NCBI GenBank assembly: GCA_024331125.1
Contig: JANDJI010000001.1
Location: 342,001 to 406,000 of the forward strand
From: Nitrospira sp.
GTDB taxonomy: Bacteria > Nitrospirota > Nitrospiria > Nitrospirales > Nitrospiraceae
Reading direction: 5' to 3'
Length of the DNA stretch: 64,000 bases
Part shown: piece by piece, positions 1 to 8,647 of the stretch
Layout of the letters: each line of letters begins with the position of its first letter
Position numbering within the stretch: position 1 is the first letter of the stretch
Translations under genes and position numbers: made by a program
Notes under the pieces: generated by a model
The model's database searches: none
What the model was told of the DNA's origin: nothing
The model's input: the letters and a program-made list of their open reading frames with translations, nothing else

Positions 1-85
1 GCGCGGCGGTCGCGATGAGCGGCGCCCACCCGCGAGGAATCACGCGGCGTGCCATATTGACCATGGCTTGCAATGTCATCGCCAT
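1..85 (-). CDS. Start of an unidentified protein, cut by window edge
   Basis: Downstream of the exosortase gene on the same strand an open frame begins at an ATG at 83-85, with further in-frame ATGs at 79, 64 and 55, and runs off the window. The visible residues (about MARRVIPRGWAPLIATAA) look like the beginning of a signal peptide or membrane anchor: basic residues followed by a hydrophobic run. The gap to the exosortase stop is under 50 bases, so it would be the next gene of that operon. Nothing identifies the product. The ribosome-binding site is weak and the true start is uncertain. Confidence 0.35.
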   Translation of the reverse strand, partial: MAMTLQAMVNMARRVIPRGWAPLIATAA

Positions 86-112
86 CTCGCGGTGTTTTTG
101 TTTTTGCCGGGC

Positions 113-1666
113 CTAACTGGGCACAAACCGGGGCAGCACGTCAAGGAGCGTCATCGCCATGTCTTCCATGACGGCATCGGCAGCCGACAGGTCAGGCACG
201 GAGTCGAGCGACATGACCAACCGCACCAGCGCCCCGTCGATTCTGCCCTCGGTGAACGAGTTCCAGAGGAGGATCGGCTTGACCGTGTTTTGGTCCGCGA
301 TGACCATGCCCTTGTGCAGGAACCAATAATAAACGACATGTTTTTTCCCCTCGATCGTAGCCACCAGGCGGTTGATGCGAAGTGATTGATGATCCGGTCT
401 CTGCCGATTGGGCAACTCCTTGATGCCCTGCTCGTCAATGGTCCATCCGTTACCGGGCAAACAGACCGCCGGATTGTGCGTGTACGTATCCTCGTAGAGA
501 GACGGAAAGTAGGGCACAAACACGTTGATCACCGGCCCGCCCGGCTTTATGAAGTTGGCGAGCAAATAATCGCTCCACGGGAGCGCATTGCGATAGATCA
601 CGTCCATCCGCTCATGCTGCCCTTTCCACTCTTTTAGCTCAAGTGGAAACATGCTGAATGGTTCGCGTGGCGGTGTCACCACCGTACGTTCCGGCAAGAC
701 GAACGGCAAAGAAGCCACTCCCGCCATCAATACGACCGTTGTGGCCAGCGCCGGCAGCCCGCCACGGACGAATGCTCCGGTTTGCGCGGCGAGCGAGGAG
801 CCGAACCCTCCTTCCGGGAGCAAGGCCCAGTCGAAGGCTGACGTCTTTCGATCGGCAAACTTCGACAAAATCATATTGACGCCCAGGATCAGGCCCAGCG
901 CCGGGAAGAAAATGACCCATCCTTCAAAGTCGTGCAAAAACCCCTCCGCCGTATTGACGCCCAGATATTCGGAAAACACGGCCGTGAGCGCGATTCTGAT
1001 ACTATTCATGAGCACGGTGATCGGCGCCGCAGCCACTAGCAACAACCCGATCCTGACCAGACTTGCTTTACTGAAGACCCCCACAATATAAGCCAGCGCC
1101 ACCAACGGCAACAGGTATCGCAACCCGCTGCACGCCTCGACCACTTGCATCTGCATGGTGCCGATGTCGATCACGTTGCCTTCGAGGTGCACGGTGATGC
1201 CGGCCAGTTCGATCATGGCCGCCCCCAAGCGGGAGGAAATGAGTTGCAACGAACTCGACATCTTGTTGAACAGCGCCGTCGGCATGGGCACCGCAAAGAT
1301 CAGCAACGTGAGCGCCGCCCAGTTTCGCTTGGTCTGTTCCCAGCCAGCACAGGAGACGAAGACTCCACAGACCATGAGCAACAGGCTGAAACCATAGACG
1401 CTGAACATATGCCCGTAATGGGCCAAGAGCAGCAAGGCCGTGCCCACCGCCAGCATAATCACCCCGCCCGCTCTCGAACTCTTAACCGGTTGGTCTGCCG
1501 CCCCCTGATTGAGCAACACCATGTAAGCCCCCACCAGGGGGATCATGATGGCATGGCTGTATTCTTCGGAGTTCCACTGTTTCAGCAGCCAATCCATGCC
1601 GGCCGGATAGCCGATCCAGAGGGCCGCCAGCGGGAGTATCAAGGAGACCAGATACACGATCACCAT
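113..1666 (-). CDS. xrtD: Exosortase D fused to EpsI domain (VPLPA-CTERM sorting enzyme)
   Basis: This is an inner-membrane cysteine protease/transpeptidase that recognises C-terminal VPLPA-type sorting signals on exported proteins. The first ~270 of 517 residues are mostly hydrophobic helices and carry the exosortase catalytic triad: Cys179 in EACSGLR, Arg224 in NSIR and His245 in FLHDFEGW. A soluble EpsI-like domain follows (about 305-515), with the family motif H-x-P-x-x-CLPG-x-GW around residue 402. This fused architecture is typical of the XrtD branch. The match is strengthened by five genes within 15 kb ending in VPLPA-like tails. It follows the beta-helix gene after 47 bases on the same strand, so the two are probably cotranscribed. 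Confidence 0.93.
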   Translation of the reverse strand: MVIVYLVSLILPLAALWIGYPAGMDWLLKQWNSEEYSHAIMIPLVGAYMVLLNQGAADQPVKSSRAGGVIMLAVGTALLLLAHYGHMFSVYGFSLLLMVCGVFVSCAGWEQTKRNWAALTLLIFAVPMPTALFNKMSSSLQLISSRLGAAMIELAGITVHLEGNVIDIGTMQMQVVEACSGLRYLLPLVALAYIVGVFSKASLVRIGLLLVAAAPITVLMNSIRIALTAVFSEYLGVNTAEGFLHDFEGWVIFFPALGLILGVNMILSKFADRKTSAFDWALLPEGGFGSSLAAQTGAFVRGGLPALATTVVLMAGVASLPFVLPERTVVTPPREPFSMFPLELKEWKGQHERMDVIYRNALPWSDYLLANFIKPGGPVINVFVPYFPSLYEDTYTHNPAVCLPGNGWTIDEQGIKELPNRQRPDHQSLRINRLVATIEGKKHVVYYWFLHKGMVIADQNTVKPILLWNSFTEGRIDGALVRLVMSLDSVPDLSAADAVMEDMAMTLLDVLPRFVPS

Positions 1667-1713
1667 AAATTTCTAACCCCAGCTTCCTGATGGTGGGTTC
1701 TCCTCATACATCC

Positions 1714-3360
1714 TCATCGAACATGCAGGTGCTGCGGCGCGGGCAGTTCCCTCGCGCATTCGGCGACGCTCAGAATGAAATTGTTGGGAAGCGCGCGACG
1801 TTGAGTGGATTCAACTGCTCCCCTCGTACAAAACACGTTGGCGGACATGCGGACGCCGGGCGACAGATCCTTCGCCGTCACAACCGGCACCGCGACGTCG
1901 CCGAAGACATTGTCCCGGATCTCGACGTTGACCGGCGGACAGCAGGGCTGGAGCACTGCGACCGCGGCGCGTCCGCCTCTTGTCCGGTTGTTTCTGACGA
2001 CCGTATTGGCCATGTTTTGCGAGGTGAAGGCGAACGGGGCATAGGGATCGGCGACCATGATGTTGTTGTCATAGATCTCGAACCGAGGCCGCAGCTCAGC
2101 GGCGCCTCTAATCGCGATGCCGTGTGCGTTCGACATCGTGATCACATTGTTTCTGACCACTGTTGTCCCTCTCGCCTCATAACCGTCCACCACAATTCCG
2201 GCGATACCAGAGTCCGGATCAGCTCCGGTCATGCGAACATCGCGAATCGTGTTGTATTCCACGGTGACATTAGACGATCCAAGGCCGATGCCGAACATGC
2301 CGTTCAAGTCAAAGATCGTATTGTGATCAATGATACCTGCCGCAACACCTTGTTTGATGTCGAGCCCCTCGCCGTTCGCCCAGTCATCCACACCGACCGA
2401 TCTCCATCCAAACTCATTTCCCCCGATGGTGTTCCCGCTGATTCTCAGCATCCGCGTCACGACCAAGCCCTGTTCCTGCCCCTTGAGGTACCGGATATAG
2501 ACCCCCTCTTGGCCGTTGGCGGTGACGGTATTGTTGAGGATGTCCACGTCACGGAAGACGTTCGTGCCGCCGATATGGATGGCTTGTTTGGCGTTGCCGA
2601 AGAAGACACAATTGGCCACCCGCAAGGAACCGTATCGCGCATCGGACGATTGGTACCAGAATCCAATGGCATACTCGTTTGCAAACGAGAGTCGGAGCCC
2701 CTGCACCACCACCTGTTCGACCACCCCAGGTTGGAATTCCACGATGTGGTTTCTGCTTGAGACGTAAAAGTCCCGCGACGGATCGGCACCGGGGAGCGGT
2801 CGTACATAGAGAACACGGGCGGCGGCATCGTGAAAGAACTGTCCTGGAGCCGTGAGGGCTGTGAGCGAGGAGACCTTGTCATAAAACCGATTGTTCCGTT
2901 CGTCATAGACAATGAGAATCTCTTTGGGGCCATGAGAGCCGGGAGCCACGGCTGCCTCGGCTGAGATAATCTCGCTATTGGGCGCACGCATCCACGAACG
3001 AATGTGCACCGCCCCGGTTAAATGCGGAGGGTCCGAGGCCGCACCGTAGGGCTCAATCGTGAGAGAGCGGGAGACCTTGAGCCATGCATTCTCCCACGTG
3101 CACCCCTTCTTGAAGCGAACGCTGTCGCCGTTGCGAAAATTAAATCCGGAGACTTTATCGGTTGATCGCCACGCCCTTGTTTCGCTTAATCCGTCATTGG
3201 CATCGCTCCCCGTGTCACACGAAACGTAGTAGACGGCAGCCTTAACCTCTCCCACCATAAACGGCACACCGACGAGCCCGCTAATCGCCACTCTGATCGC
3301 GACGCCGAGTACGTAAGCCCCTCTCACCCCGGCACGTCTGGTCCTTCGTGGCGAAAACAT
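1714..3360 (-). CDS. Secreted right-handed parallel beta-helix protein
   Basis: The product is a 548-residue exported protein. The start at 3360 is preferred over 3384 because a GGGGGA ribosome-binding site precedes it closely and the following residues (MFSPRRTRR then a hydrophobic stretch) form a signal peptide. The mature part opens with YYVSCDTGSDANDGLS, the typical opening of pectate-lyase-like (DUF1565) proteins. It then has many repeats of the form N-x-I-x-x-N-x-V, as in the coils of a parallel beta-helix. Such folds bind or cleave polysaccharides. There is no VPLPA tail. Because it is upstream of xrtD in one operon, a role in extracellular polysaccharide modification is a reasonable inference. 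The substrate cannot be told. Confidence 0.75.
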   Translation of the reverse strand: MFSPRRTRRAGVRGAYVLGVAIRVAISGLVGVPFMVGEVKAAVYYVSCDTGSDANDGLSETRAWRSTDKVSGFNFRNGDSVRFKKGCTWENAWLKVSRSLTIEPYGAASDPPHLTGAVHIRSWMRAPNSEIISAEAAVAPGSHGPKEILIVYDERNNRFYDKVSSLTALTAPGQFFHDAAARVLYVRPLPGADPSRDFYVSSRNHIVEFQPGVVEQVVVQGLRLSFANEYAIGFWYQSSDARYGSLRVANCVFFGNAKQAIHIGGTNVFRDVDILNNTVTANGQEGVYIRYLKGQEQGLVVTRMLRISGNTIGGNEFGWRSVGVDDWANGEGLDIKQGVAAGIIDHNTIFDLNGMFGIGLGSSNVTVEYNTIRDVRMTGADPDSGIAGIVVDGYEARGTTVVRNNVITMSNAHGIAIRGAAELRPRFEIYDNNIMVADPYAPFAFTSQNMANTVVRNNRTRGGRAAVAVLQPCCPPVNVEIRDNVFGDVAVPVVTAKDLSPGVRMSANVFCTRGAVESTQRRALPNNFILSVAECARELPAPQHLHVR

Positions 3361-3553
3361 ATTGTCCCCCATTCTGAGCGGCATGGCCCCTTGCTTGCCA
3401 TCCCTGGCTGAGCCGGGTCAGAGACAGATATTTATGGGTAGGCGCCTGAGCATTCTCCGCTCGGCCGATAGCTCCTCTTCGACCGTCTGCTGAGCAGACA
3501 CGTAGTGTACTGGGGTTCGACCATCGAGGCGGCTACCGCCCCTTAAGTTTGTG

Positions 3554-3568
3554 TTAACGAATCGTTAA
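3554..3568. promoter_or_regulatory. Palindrome, possible operator
   Basis: TTAACG and CGTTAA are separated by AAT, giving a perfect inverted repeat. It lies about 190 bases before the beta-helix/xrtD operon and is AT-rich against a GC-rich background. A role as a repressor or activator site is inference only. Confidence 0.3.
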
Positions 3569-4090
3569 AAGGAAGCCCTCGCGACACCTGCAGTGCATCA
3601 TTGACCCCCGCGTATACCTGATACCGCTATTTGATGCATTCCTGCTAAGGGAGAATCGTCTCCGGCACGAGGGATTCCAGCACGTTTCGGATGAAAGATC
3701 CCTCATCGCCAGTATATATGGCCGACAACCGTTTATTTGGAGGAAACAGGTTTCGTTGCAACCGGCGCATTCCTCGGCAGCGCCGCAATTTGATTTCCAC
3801 TCAAGCACGGCCATCGCCCTCTTGCACCGCGCTGCGGGGAATTATTACCGCCGCTCTTTGCGAATTGCATTCACATTATAATAACGAGTCGGTCTTCGTC
3901 CATGCGGGCATCGGCAATGTATGGCCCATTGTGCACCGCCTGTTACAATAACCGAGAACAACGAATGGCAACCTAAGAAAACGCGCTTGGAGCTCTGGCT
4001 CCAACCGGACCAGACGACTGGGTTCCCAAGTAAAGGCGCTCACCTTTTGCCCATCCGCCCATTGTCCGTCGTCTCCCCGCGCATGTGAAT

Positions 4091-4133
4091 CTTTTCACCA
4101 CATCCGGTGCAATCGTTGGCATCATTCGGTAGC
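4091..4133 (+). promoter_or_regulatory. Conserved VPLPA-regulon element, copy A (sigma-54-like)
   Basis: The sequence CTTTTCACCACATCCGGTGC, followed by a GTTGGC core and ending in TCGGTAGC, is shared with copies at 8071, 8488 and 14491. The core has GG then 10 bases then GG, close to the -24/-12 GG-N10-GC layout of sigma-54 promoters. It lies about 165 bases before the zinc-ribbon protein gene. Confidence 0.55.
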
Positions 4134-4285
4134 TCCTCCCCACTTTCCCATGGTTTTATGTCACTCAATACGGCGCTTGCTCGCTCCTCGATTTAGGGAA
4201 CGGTTCAGAGCGGCTAATCCGTCGGACAGGGAACACGGGAACCTTGGAAGAAGGAACACGGCGAAAACAGAAAGGTAGGTCTCGC

Positions 4286-5011
4286 ATGTTGAATGAACCG
4301 TACAAAAAAAGACCATCCGTCCTGGTCGCGACGCCCGATCTCACCTTTGGGATCAAGCTTGCCGATTGGCTTGCCGCCCACGGATACCAAGCGGTGCTGA
4401 TCCGGTCCTGGGTGACAATGATCGACGAGTGCCGTGACCTCCGCCCCCAGGCGGTCTTGATCGATCTGGCCCACACCGACCGCCGAGTGGCGCCGCTTCT
4501 TCGTGACGCGCTCCATGCCATCGAGACAATCAATCGGGAGGCCGTGATTGTCCTCCTGAGAGCCTCTCCCAATCCATCATCCGCACAGGTGATATCTGAG
4601 ACATCTCTCCGCCTCCTTGAGATTCAACTTGCCGACTTCGCGCACATCGGCCGCCTCCTCCGCGCGGAGATTGATCACGATGCGACGATTCTCTCCGGTC
4701 CGCACGCTGGGCGGACCTCTCATGAGCAATGGACCCGGTACGGCCACGCCCGCCAAGGAGAAGGGCCGAGCGAGATGGATCATCGGACTTGTCACCGCTG
4801 CCAAGGCTTGATGCACCCGATCGACCCGCTCGATCCGCTGGACGCCCTGCGAACCGGTGAGCGAGACAGCATGCAGACATGGCGCTGCATCTCCTGTGGG
4901 AACCTGATCGACCCAATCATCATTCAGAACCGCCACCACGCCACGAGCAGACTCGCTCGCCGTCGAGGCGCTTCTCCGCGGCAGCCGGTGTTTCGAGAAA
5001 CGAGTCCGTAG
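4286..5011 (+). CDS. Receiver-like domain protein with C-terminal zinc ribbon
   Basis: The start at 4286 follows a GGTAGG-type ribosome-binding site; an upstream in-frame TTG at 4244 is less likely. Residues 10-130 of 241 have the alternating strand/helix pattern of a response-regulator receiver fold (SVLVATPD, QAVLIDLA, AVIVLLRA). The phosphorylation-site region is not canonical, since only Asp60 in LID is a candidate. Cys169, Cys172, Cys201 and Cys204 form a CxxC...CxxC zinc ribbon. No helix-turn-helix output domain is visible. The conserved element upstream places it in the same regulon as the VPLPA-CTERM proteins. A regulatory or scaffolding role is inferred; I do not recognise a named family. 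Confidence 0.6.
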   Translation: MLNEPYKKRPSVLVATPDLTFGIKLADWLAAHGYQAVLIRSWVTMIDECRDLRPQAVLIDLAHTDRRVAPLLRDALHAIETINREAVIVLLRASPNPSSAQVISETSLRLLEIQLADFAHIGRLLRAEIDHDATILSGPHAGRTSHEQWTRYGHARQGEGPSEMDHRTCHRCQGLMHPIDPLDPLDALRTGERDSMQTWRCISCGNLIDPIIIQNRHHATSRLARRRGASPRQPVFRETSP

Positions 5012-5538
5012 CCGCATTCGACCGGCGCACACGTCGACCACCCGGCGAGGTGTGCGCCGGCGACAACGCTTCGCCCCCCGATCGATCCCTTGCGGGAGCA
5101 AAACCGGCCTGTTTCTCTCTGAAGACCATATAGAAAATGGTCGGGTCCTTATCTTTTCGTTCCTACGGCCGGGCGAATCTCTCCTCGTCGTGGGTTGGGA
5201 CCATGATGGTTGTCCCATTCCCGGATTCGGCATGGCTGTTCGGCCATGGCGTTGTGGCTGCATATGGCGACACCTAAAAACGGAGCGAGCGAAGCAAGTC
5301 TTCCACGCTCAAGATTTCTGTGAGGGCTCCGTACAAATTGCAGAAAACTTCGCGGCATACAAGTTATTTTTCCTGCCAAATCAATGCTCTAGAGGAATGT
5401 AAACTTTTTTCTGTCACAATTGTTGCACCGCTGCAACTTTGCTCTGGTAAAACCGTGCGGAGGATGGTATGCTCGCCCCCGTTTATGTCCTGAATCACTT
5501 TGGAAATGAACGGTTCGTCCAAGGAAGGAGAAGCCGCC
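5012..5538. other. Gene-free stretch upstream of a VPLPA gene
   Basis: Short frames here lack ribosome-binding sites and recognisable content. The only structure noted is the divergent copy E of the regulon element at 5404-5442. Confidence 0.55.
5404..5442 (+). promoter_or_regulatory. Regulon element, divergent copy E
   Basis: CTTTTTTCTGTCACAATTG followed by TTGCACCGCTGC aligns with copies A to D (CTTTT, GTCACA, TTGCA, TGC), but the -24 GG is GT and the spacing is one base shorter. It also contains the inverted repeat TTGCA-CCGC-TGCAA. It lies about 105 bases before the start codon of the next VPLPA gene, a distance like those of the other copies. Confidence 0.45.
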
Positions 5539-6264
5539 ATGAAACGCTTGGTCTTGTGGAGCATCGCTCTGGTTTGCACTGTCGCATTGACCACACCAGC
5601 GTCTTCGACTGCCGCCATTATCGTACCAGATCCCGGCTATGCCCCTGGGATCGGCTATGAATGGGGCATCACCATGGATCAAAACGATTGGATTGTGTTC
5701 AGCAGCACGGATCATCCGAATGCCCCGCAGAATGCCGGTGTCGGTGCACGAAGCTGGGCCGAACCATTGAATCCCGATGGGCTCAAGGGCTGGACTCACA
5801 CAGTGCATTGGGTGGCGTTGGATTTAAGCGGCCTCACGGAAACTACGATCTTGGATGTTACCATGGCTCGCGGCACCACCGGGGAATTGTTCCCGGCCTT
5901 CACTCTCTATAGAGGCTGGGAATTAACGGGGCCGGAGTCGCACGAGTTCAATAACATCGGCTCGACTCCGTGGGCATCGAGCCTGGAGTACATTGGGCAT
6001 GTTCAGAATGGCGGCGGTCCAAACGGCACCGACAACGGGAAAGGTGTCGCCTCTATCGCTGCACAATTTATCTTGGAACCTGGTCTCTACTCGCTTGCTT
6101 TGGGTGGTAATCCCCCTTACGACGCGGACCAATCAGGACGCCAGGCCTATAGCGCCCGCATCAAGACGGCGCCAATTCCTCTCCCTGCGGCAATCTGGCT
6201 TATCGGCGGGGGATTGGTAGGTCTGGCCGGCCTTGCGAGACGACACCATTCTTCGGCTAAGTAA
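5539..6264 (+). CDS. VPLPA-CTERM sorted surface protein (241 aa)
   Basis: The start at 5539 has a strong AAGGAGAA ribosome-binding site. A signal peptide spans residues 1-26 (MKRLVLWSIALVCTVAL..SSTAA). The mature part opens with a PGIGYEW motif shared with the 8648 gene. The C-terminus has an IPLPA motif, a W-containing hydrophobic helix and RRHHSSAK, the exosortase D signal. XrtD would cleave near the helix and release or anchor the protein outside the inner membrane. The body contains beta-rich WVALDLSGLTE and FTLYRGWEL segments and no catalytic motif I recognise. It is a paralogue of the 8648 product and identical in length. Confidence 0.88.
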   Translation: MKRLVLWSIALVCTVALTTPASSTAAIIVPDPGYAPGIGYEWGITMDQNDWIVFSSTDHPNAPQNAGVGARSWAEPLNPDGLKGWTHTVHWVALDLSGLTETTILDVTMARGTTGELFPAFTLYRGWELTGPESHEFNNIGSTPWASSLEYIGHVQNGGGPNGTDNGKGVASIAAQFILEPGLYSLALGGNPPYDADQSGRQAYSARIKTAPIPLPAAIWLIGGGLVGLAGLARRHHSSAK

Positions 6265-6957
6265 TTCCCGTTTTCACGAGCTTGTGGGGCGGCCCTTGAT
6301 CGGCTGCCCCCGACGCCTCGCCTTCCTTGCTCTGCGTGCTCCTCTCTCTTAGTTTTCTGTCGGTCTGCTGCATTGAGGAGCACCGGTCAGTAGATCATTT
6401 CTCGCTATTTTGCTACTGCTCGCCTCGCATACCAGATGCGTTGGGCATGCTGATTTCCTGCTTCGGCTCAGCCGTCGCGCAGGACCATTTCCCAATGGAG
6501 CACGCTGTAAGCATACCGACCATATCACAGGCAACACTTATATACACGACCCACAGGGCACCTCGTCGTATGGAGAAGAGATTCCGTCACGCCACGCGGA
6601 ACGTGTTTCTCACACCAGAGACGAGAAAGGGATCCGGTGAAGCGCTTGTGTTGTACGCACCCCTTTTTCACAAAGATTTGGAAGTAGGATGGTTGGCATA
6701 ATGTGGTGAGGCCTCTTCGATCCGCCAGGCCTCCTCCCGCCGGACAAGTGCCGAAGTGCGCCTGTTTTGCTGGTCCGTCGGCATACGCGATCCCACTCGG
6801 TCGGGGCGCGCCCGCGATCGATTCCGTGCGTCCCTTCGCTTCGTCGAGTTTGAGAAGATAGCTGCCACCAGCCATCTCGAAGCCGGTGCCGAAAAGGATG
6901 CGGCCGTAACCGATTGCGTCTCTGAAGAAAAGAAGGCTTGCTGGCGCCGGCTCACCA
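6265..6957. other. Gene-free stretch between convergent genes
   Basis: It contains a hairpin shortly after the VPLPA gene and otherwise no frame with a ribosome-binding site or recognisable product. A minus-strand frame over 6525-7100 overlaps the lipoprotein gene and has no family features, so I do not call it. Confidence 0.5.
6285..6310 (+). terminator. Hairpin after VPLPA gene
   Basis: GGGGCGGCC and GGCTGCCCC form a 9-position stem (one mismatch) around a 7-base loop, about 20 bases after the stop codon. There is no clear T-run, so it is a weak intrinsic terminator candidate. Confidence 0.4.
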
Positions 6958-7941
6958 TCACGGCGAGGTGGGCAGCGCCGCTTCGCCCGTTGCCATGGCG
7001 AAGTCGTCGAGATAGACGATCGAATCCTCTTCGTTAACCGTTGTCGGCATGGCGACGACCCGGTTACCGACACGTTCAGCCGTTGAAATTGGCCACTCAA
7101 AGCTGGGAGTTACCCCGCCGATCCATTCAGACACCTTGATCCACGGGTTTCCCCGTTCCCGAATCCAGACTTCGTAGATTCCCTGTGCGCGGGAGGTGTC
7201 AACATGGATACGGACCTGGTACCACCGCCCGGCAAGCAGCGGGATGGGGTTCAGATTCTGGTAGAGCTTGTCCTGGTTCCACTCGGGGACGGCCCGATTG
7301 GTGGCCAGCGGAGCACGAAGGAGCCAAAACCGCCCGCCTGCCGGCGCCTCAATCAGATTGTCCTCTGTTCCCGTCACATTGTGCCATCCGAACAACCACG
7401 CGAACCGTTCCGTGGTGCAGGGATAGGGTCCACGGCAGGGATAGATGAATTTGCTTGAGTCAAATCGGCTTTCTGGTGTCGCATAGGTCCAGAACTGAAA
7501 CCACACATTGGCTGGCACGGTTGTGAGCGGCGCGTTCTCCGCACCGTATTTGAGCCAGTAATCAGTCTGTCTGTTCGGAAAATTCGGTGGATCATACGCA
7601 GTCGACGGCAACGATTCCATCACGAGCACGCGCGAATTGCGGAGCAAATCAACGCGGGTATAGAGATATCCGGCACCGCGGTCAAAATAGGAATTATTCG
7701 CCTTCGCATCCGTCCAGCCATGCGCCCGAAACTGCAGCTCGGCATCAGTTGCGGATCGCGCCACGTCATATTCGAAGTCGTCAAAGAACACCAGACGGGC
7801 CGTTGCTCCAGAGCGAGAATTGCCACTACCCGTGGCTGATGATTCATCGTCTTGTCCACAGGCGACAAGCCCACTGCCGACAAATACGACGCCGGAAACC
7901 GCAAGGACGAGAGCGTTCGCTCGTTGAGTTCGCGAAGCCAT
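6958..7941 (-). CDS. Lipoprotein with concanavalin-A-like / lyase-like fold
   Basis: The start at 7941 is chosen for its GAAGGGAG ribosome-binding site; the reading frame stays open further upstream. Residues 1-27 form a lipoprotein signal peptide ending in the lipobox LVAC, with Cys27 lipidated, so the protein is probably anchored to a membrane. A Ser/Gly-rich linker follows. The body (about residues 45-327) has aromatic beta-strand segments such as FFDDFEYD, WFQFWTYATP, GRWYQVRIHVDT and YLDDFAMA. These are typical of the jelly-roll fold in polysaccharide lyases of the heparin lyase I type and in laminin-G-like lectins. Catalytic residues cannot be assigned. It sits between two paralogous VPLPA genes on the opposite strand, which suggests a polysaccharide-related role. 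Confidence 0.65.
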   Translation of the reverse strand: MASRTQRANALVLAVSGVVFVGSGLVACGQDDESSATGSGNSRSGATARLVFFDDFEYDVARSATDAELQFRAHGWTDAKANNSYFDRGAGYLYTRVDLLRNSRVLVMESLPSTAYDPPNFPNRQTDYWLKYGAENAPLTTVPANVWFQFWTYATPESRFDSSKFIYPCRGPYPCTTERFAWLFGWHNVTGTEDNLIEAPAGGRFWLLRAPLATNRAVPEWNQDKLYQNLNPIPLLAGRWYQVRIHVDTSRAQGIYEVWIRERGNPWIKVSEWIGGVTPSFEWPISTAERVGNRVVAMPTTVNEEDSIVYLDDFAMATGEAALPTSP

Positions 7942-8070
7942 CCCAGTCTCCCTTCTCAACTTGCTCAACTTGACCCGACTATCCAGGGACATAACACCCT
8001 GGCTAATGTTACTACGGCGCTCACCGTAGTATACAAGCGTGCTCTGCCATGAGCCTCAAGAGATTCTTAA

Positions 8071-8103
8071 CTTTTGGTCACATCTGGTGCAGTGATCGGT
8101 AGT
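8071..8103 (+). promoter_or_regulatory. Regulon element, orphan copy B
   Basis: CTTTTGGTCACATCTGGTGC continues with AGTGATCGGTAG. It matches copies A and C almost perfectly but lacks about nine bases of the central GTTGGC part. No gene starts within 500 bases downstream on this strand. Confidence 0.45.
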
Positions 8104-8487
8104 TGCCATTGTTTGATTCTAGATAAGGACATTAAATCGGCCACGGAGCGCAGCCCTCCCCCACGTGTACGATGGCTACACAGAACCGCACCAGGAAGGA
8201 TGCGTGACAAGCACACTCTCGCTAGTACCGATGTGAGCAAGCCAAACCCAGTTTGCAGATGCCCGACTGCCCTTCGATCAACACGATGGGAACCGATCGT
8301 GAACCGGAGCGATAACACAGCCTTGAGCCTCGCTCGCGTAGAACTGATCCTCTCCTAATCTTTTCGTTTTCACCATGCCTTTCAGCACCCTTCTCTCAGG
8401 TTCTTTTGTCCCCCTTCCTCACTTTCCAATGCACTGCGGCGGAGGGGAAGGATGGCAGAGAGATGGTAGTCCCTCTGAACAAATGCA

Positions 8488-8530
8488 CTTTTCGTCACAG
8501 CTGGTGCATCCGTTGCGGCTATCGGTAGCG
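8488..8530 (+). promoter_or_regulatory. Regulon element, copy C (best sigma-54 match)
   Basis: CTTTTCGTCACAG precedes CTGGTGCATCCGTTGCG and a TCGGTAGC end. The middle 17 bases fit the sigma-54 pattern YTGG-N10-TTGC: GG and GC are exactly 10 bases apart. It lies about 120 bases before the start codon of the VPLPA gene at 8648. Sigma-54 with the PrsK/PrsR pair is the known control route for PEP-CTERM genes in other bacteria; its use here is inference. Confidence 0.6.
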
Positions 8531-8647
8531 AATCATTCATGACCTTCCCTATAAAGCCGCCATGTGTGCCCCACCTGGAGGATGTTCCTCCACCAGAACA
8601 GGGGTGCGATGATTTCGCTGTTTAACTGCCTTAACTGGAGGTATCAA

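Larger units (their letters stand above)
3361..4285. other. Gene-free stretch with regulatory elements
   Basis: No convincing coding region is visible on either strand. The stretch separates the minus-strand xrtD operon from the plus-strand genes. It holds a perfect palindrome at 3554-3568, a short hairpin with 7-bp arms (TTGGAGC/GCTCCAA) at 3987-4004, and the conserved regulon element at 4091-4133. Confidence 0.6.
7942..8647. other. Gene-free stretch with two regulon elements
   Basis: No coding region is supported. Copy B of the conserved element lies at 8071-8103 with no gene directly after it, and copy C at 8488-8530 precedes the next VPLPA gene. The stretch between them may be a decayed gene. 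Confidence 0.5.

Noticed and set aside
1690-2760. 356-residue frame antisense to the beta-helix protein
   Set aside because: The beta-helix repeats on the minus strand explain the region; the antisense frame is a shadow.
6525-7100. Minus-strand frame of 191 residues after the lipoprotein gene
   Set aside because: It overlaps the lipoprotein gene in another frame, has no ribosome-binding site and no recognisable domain.
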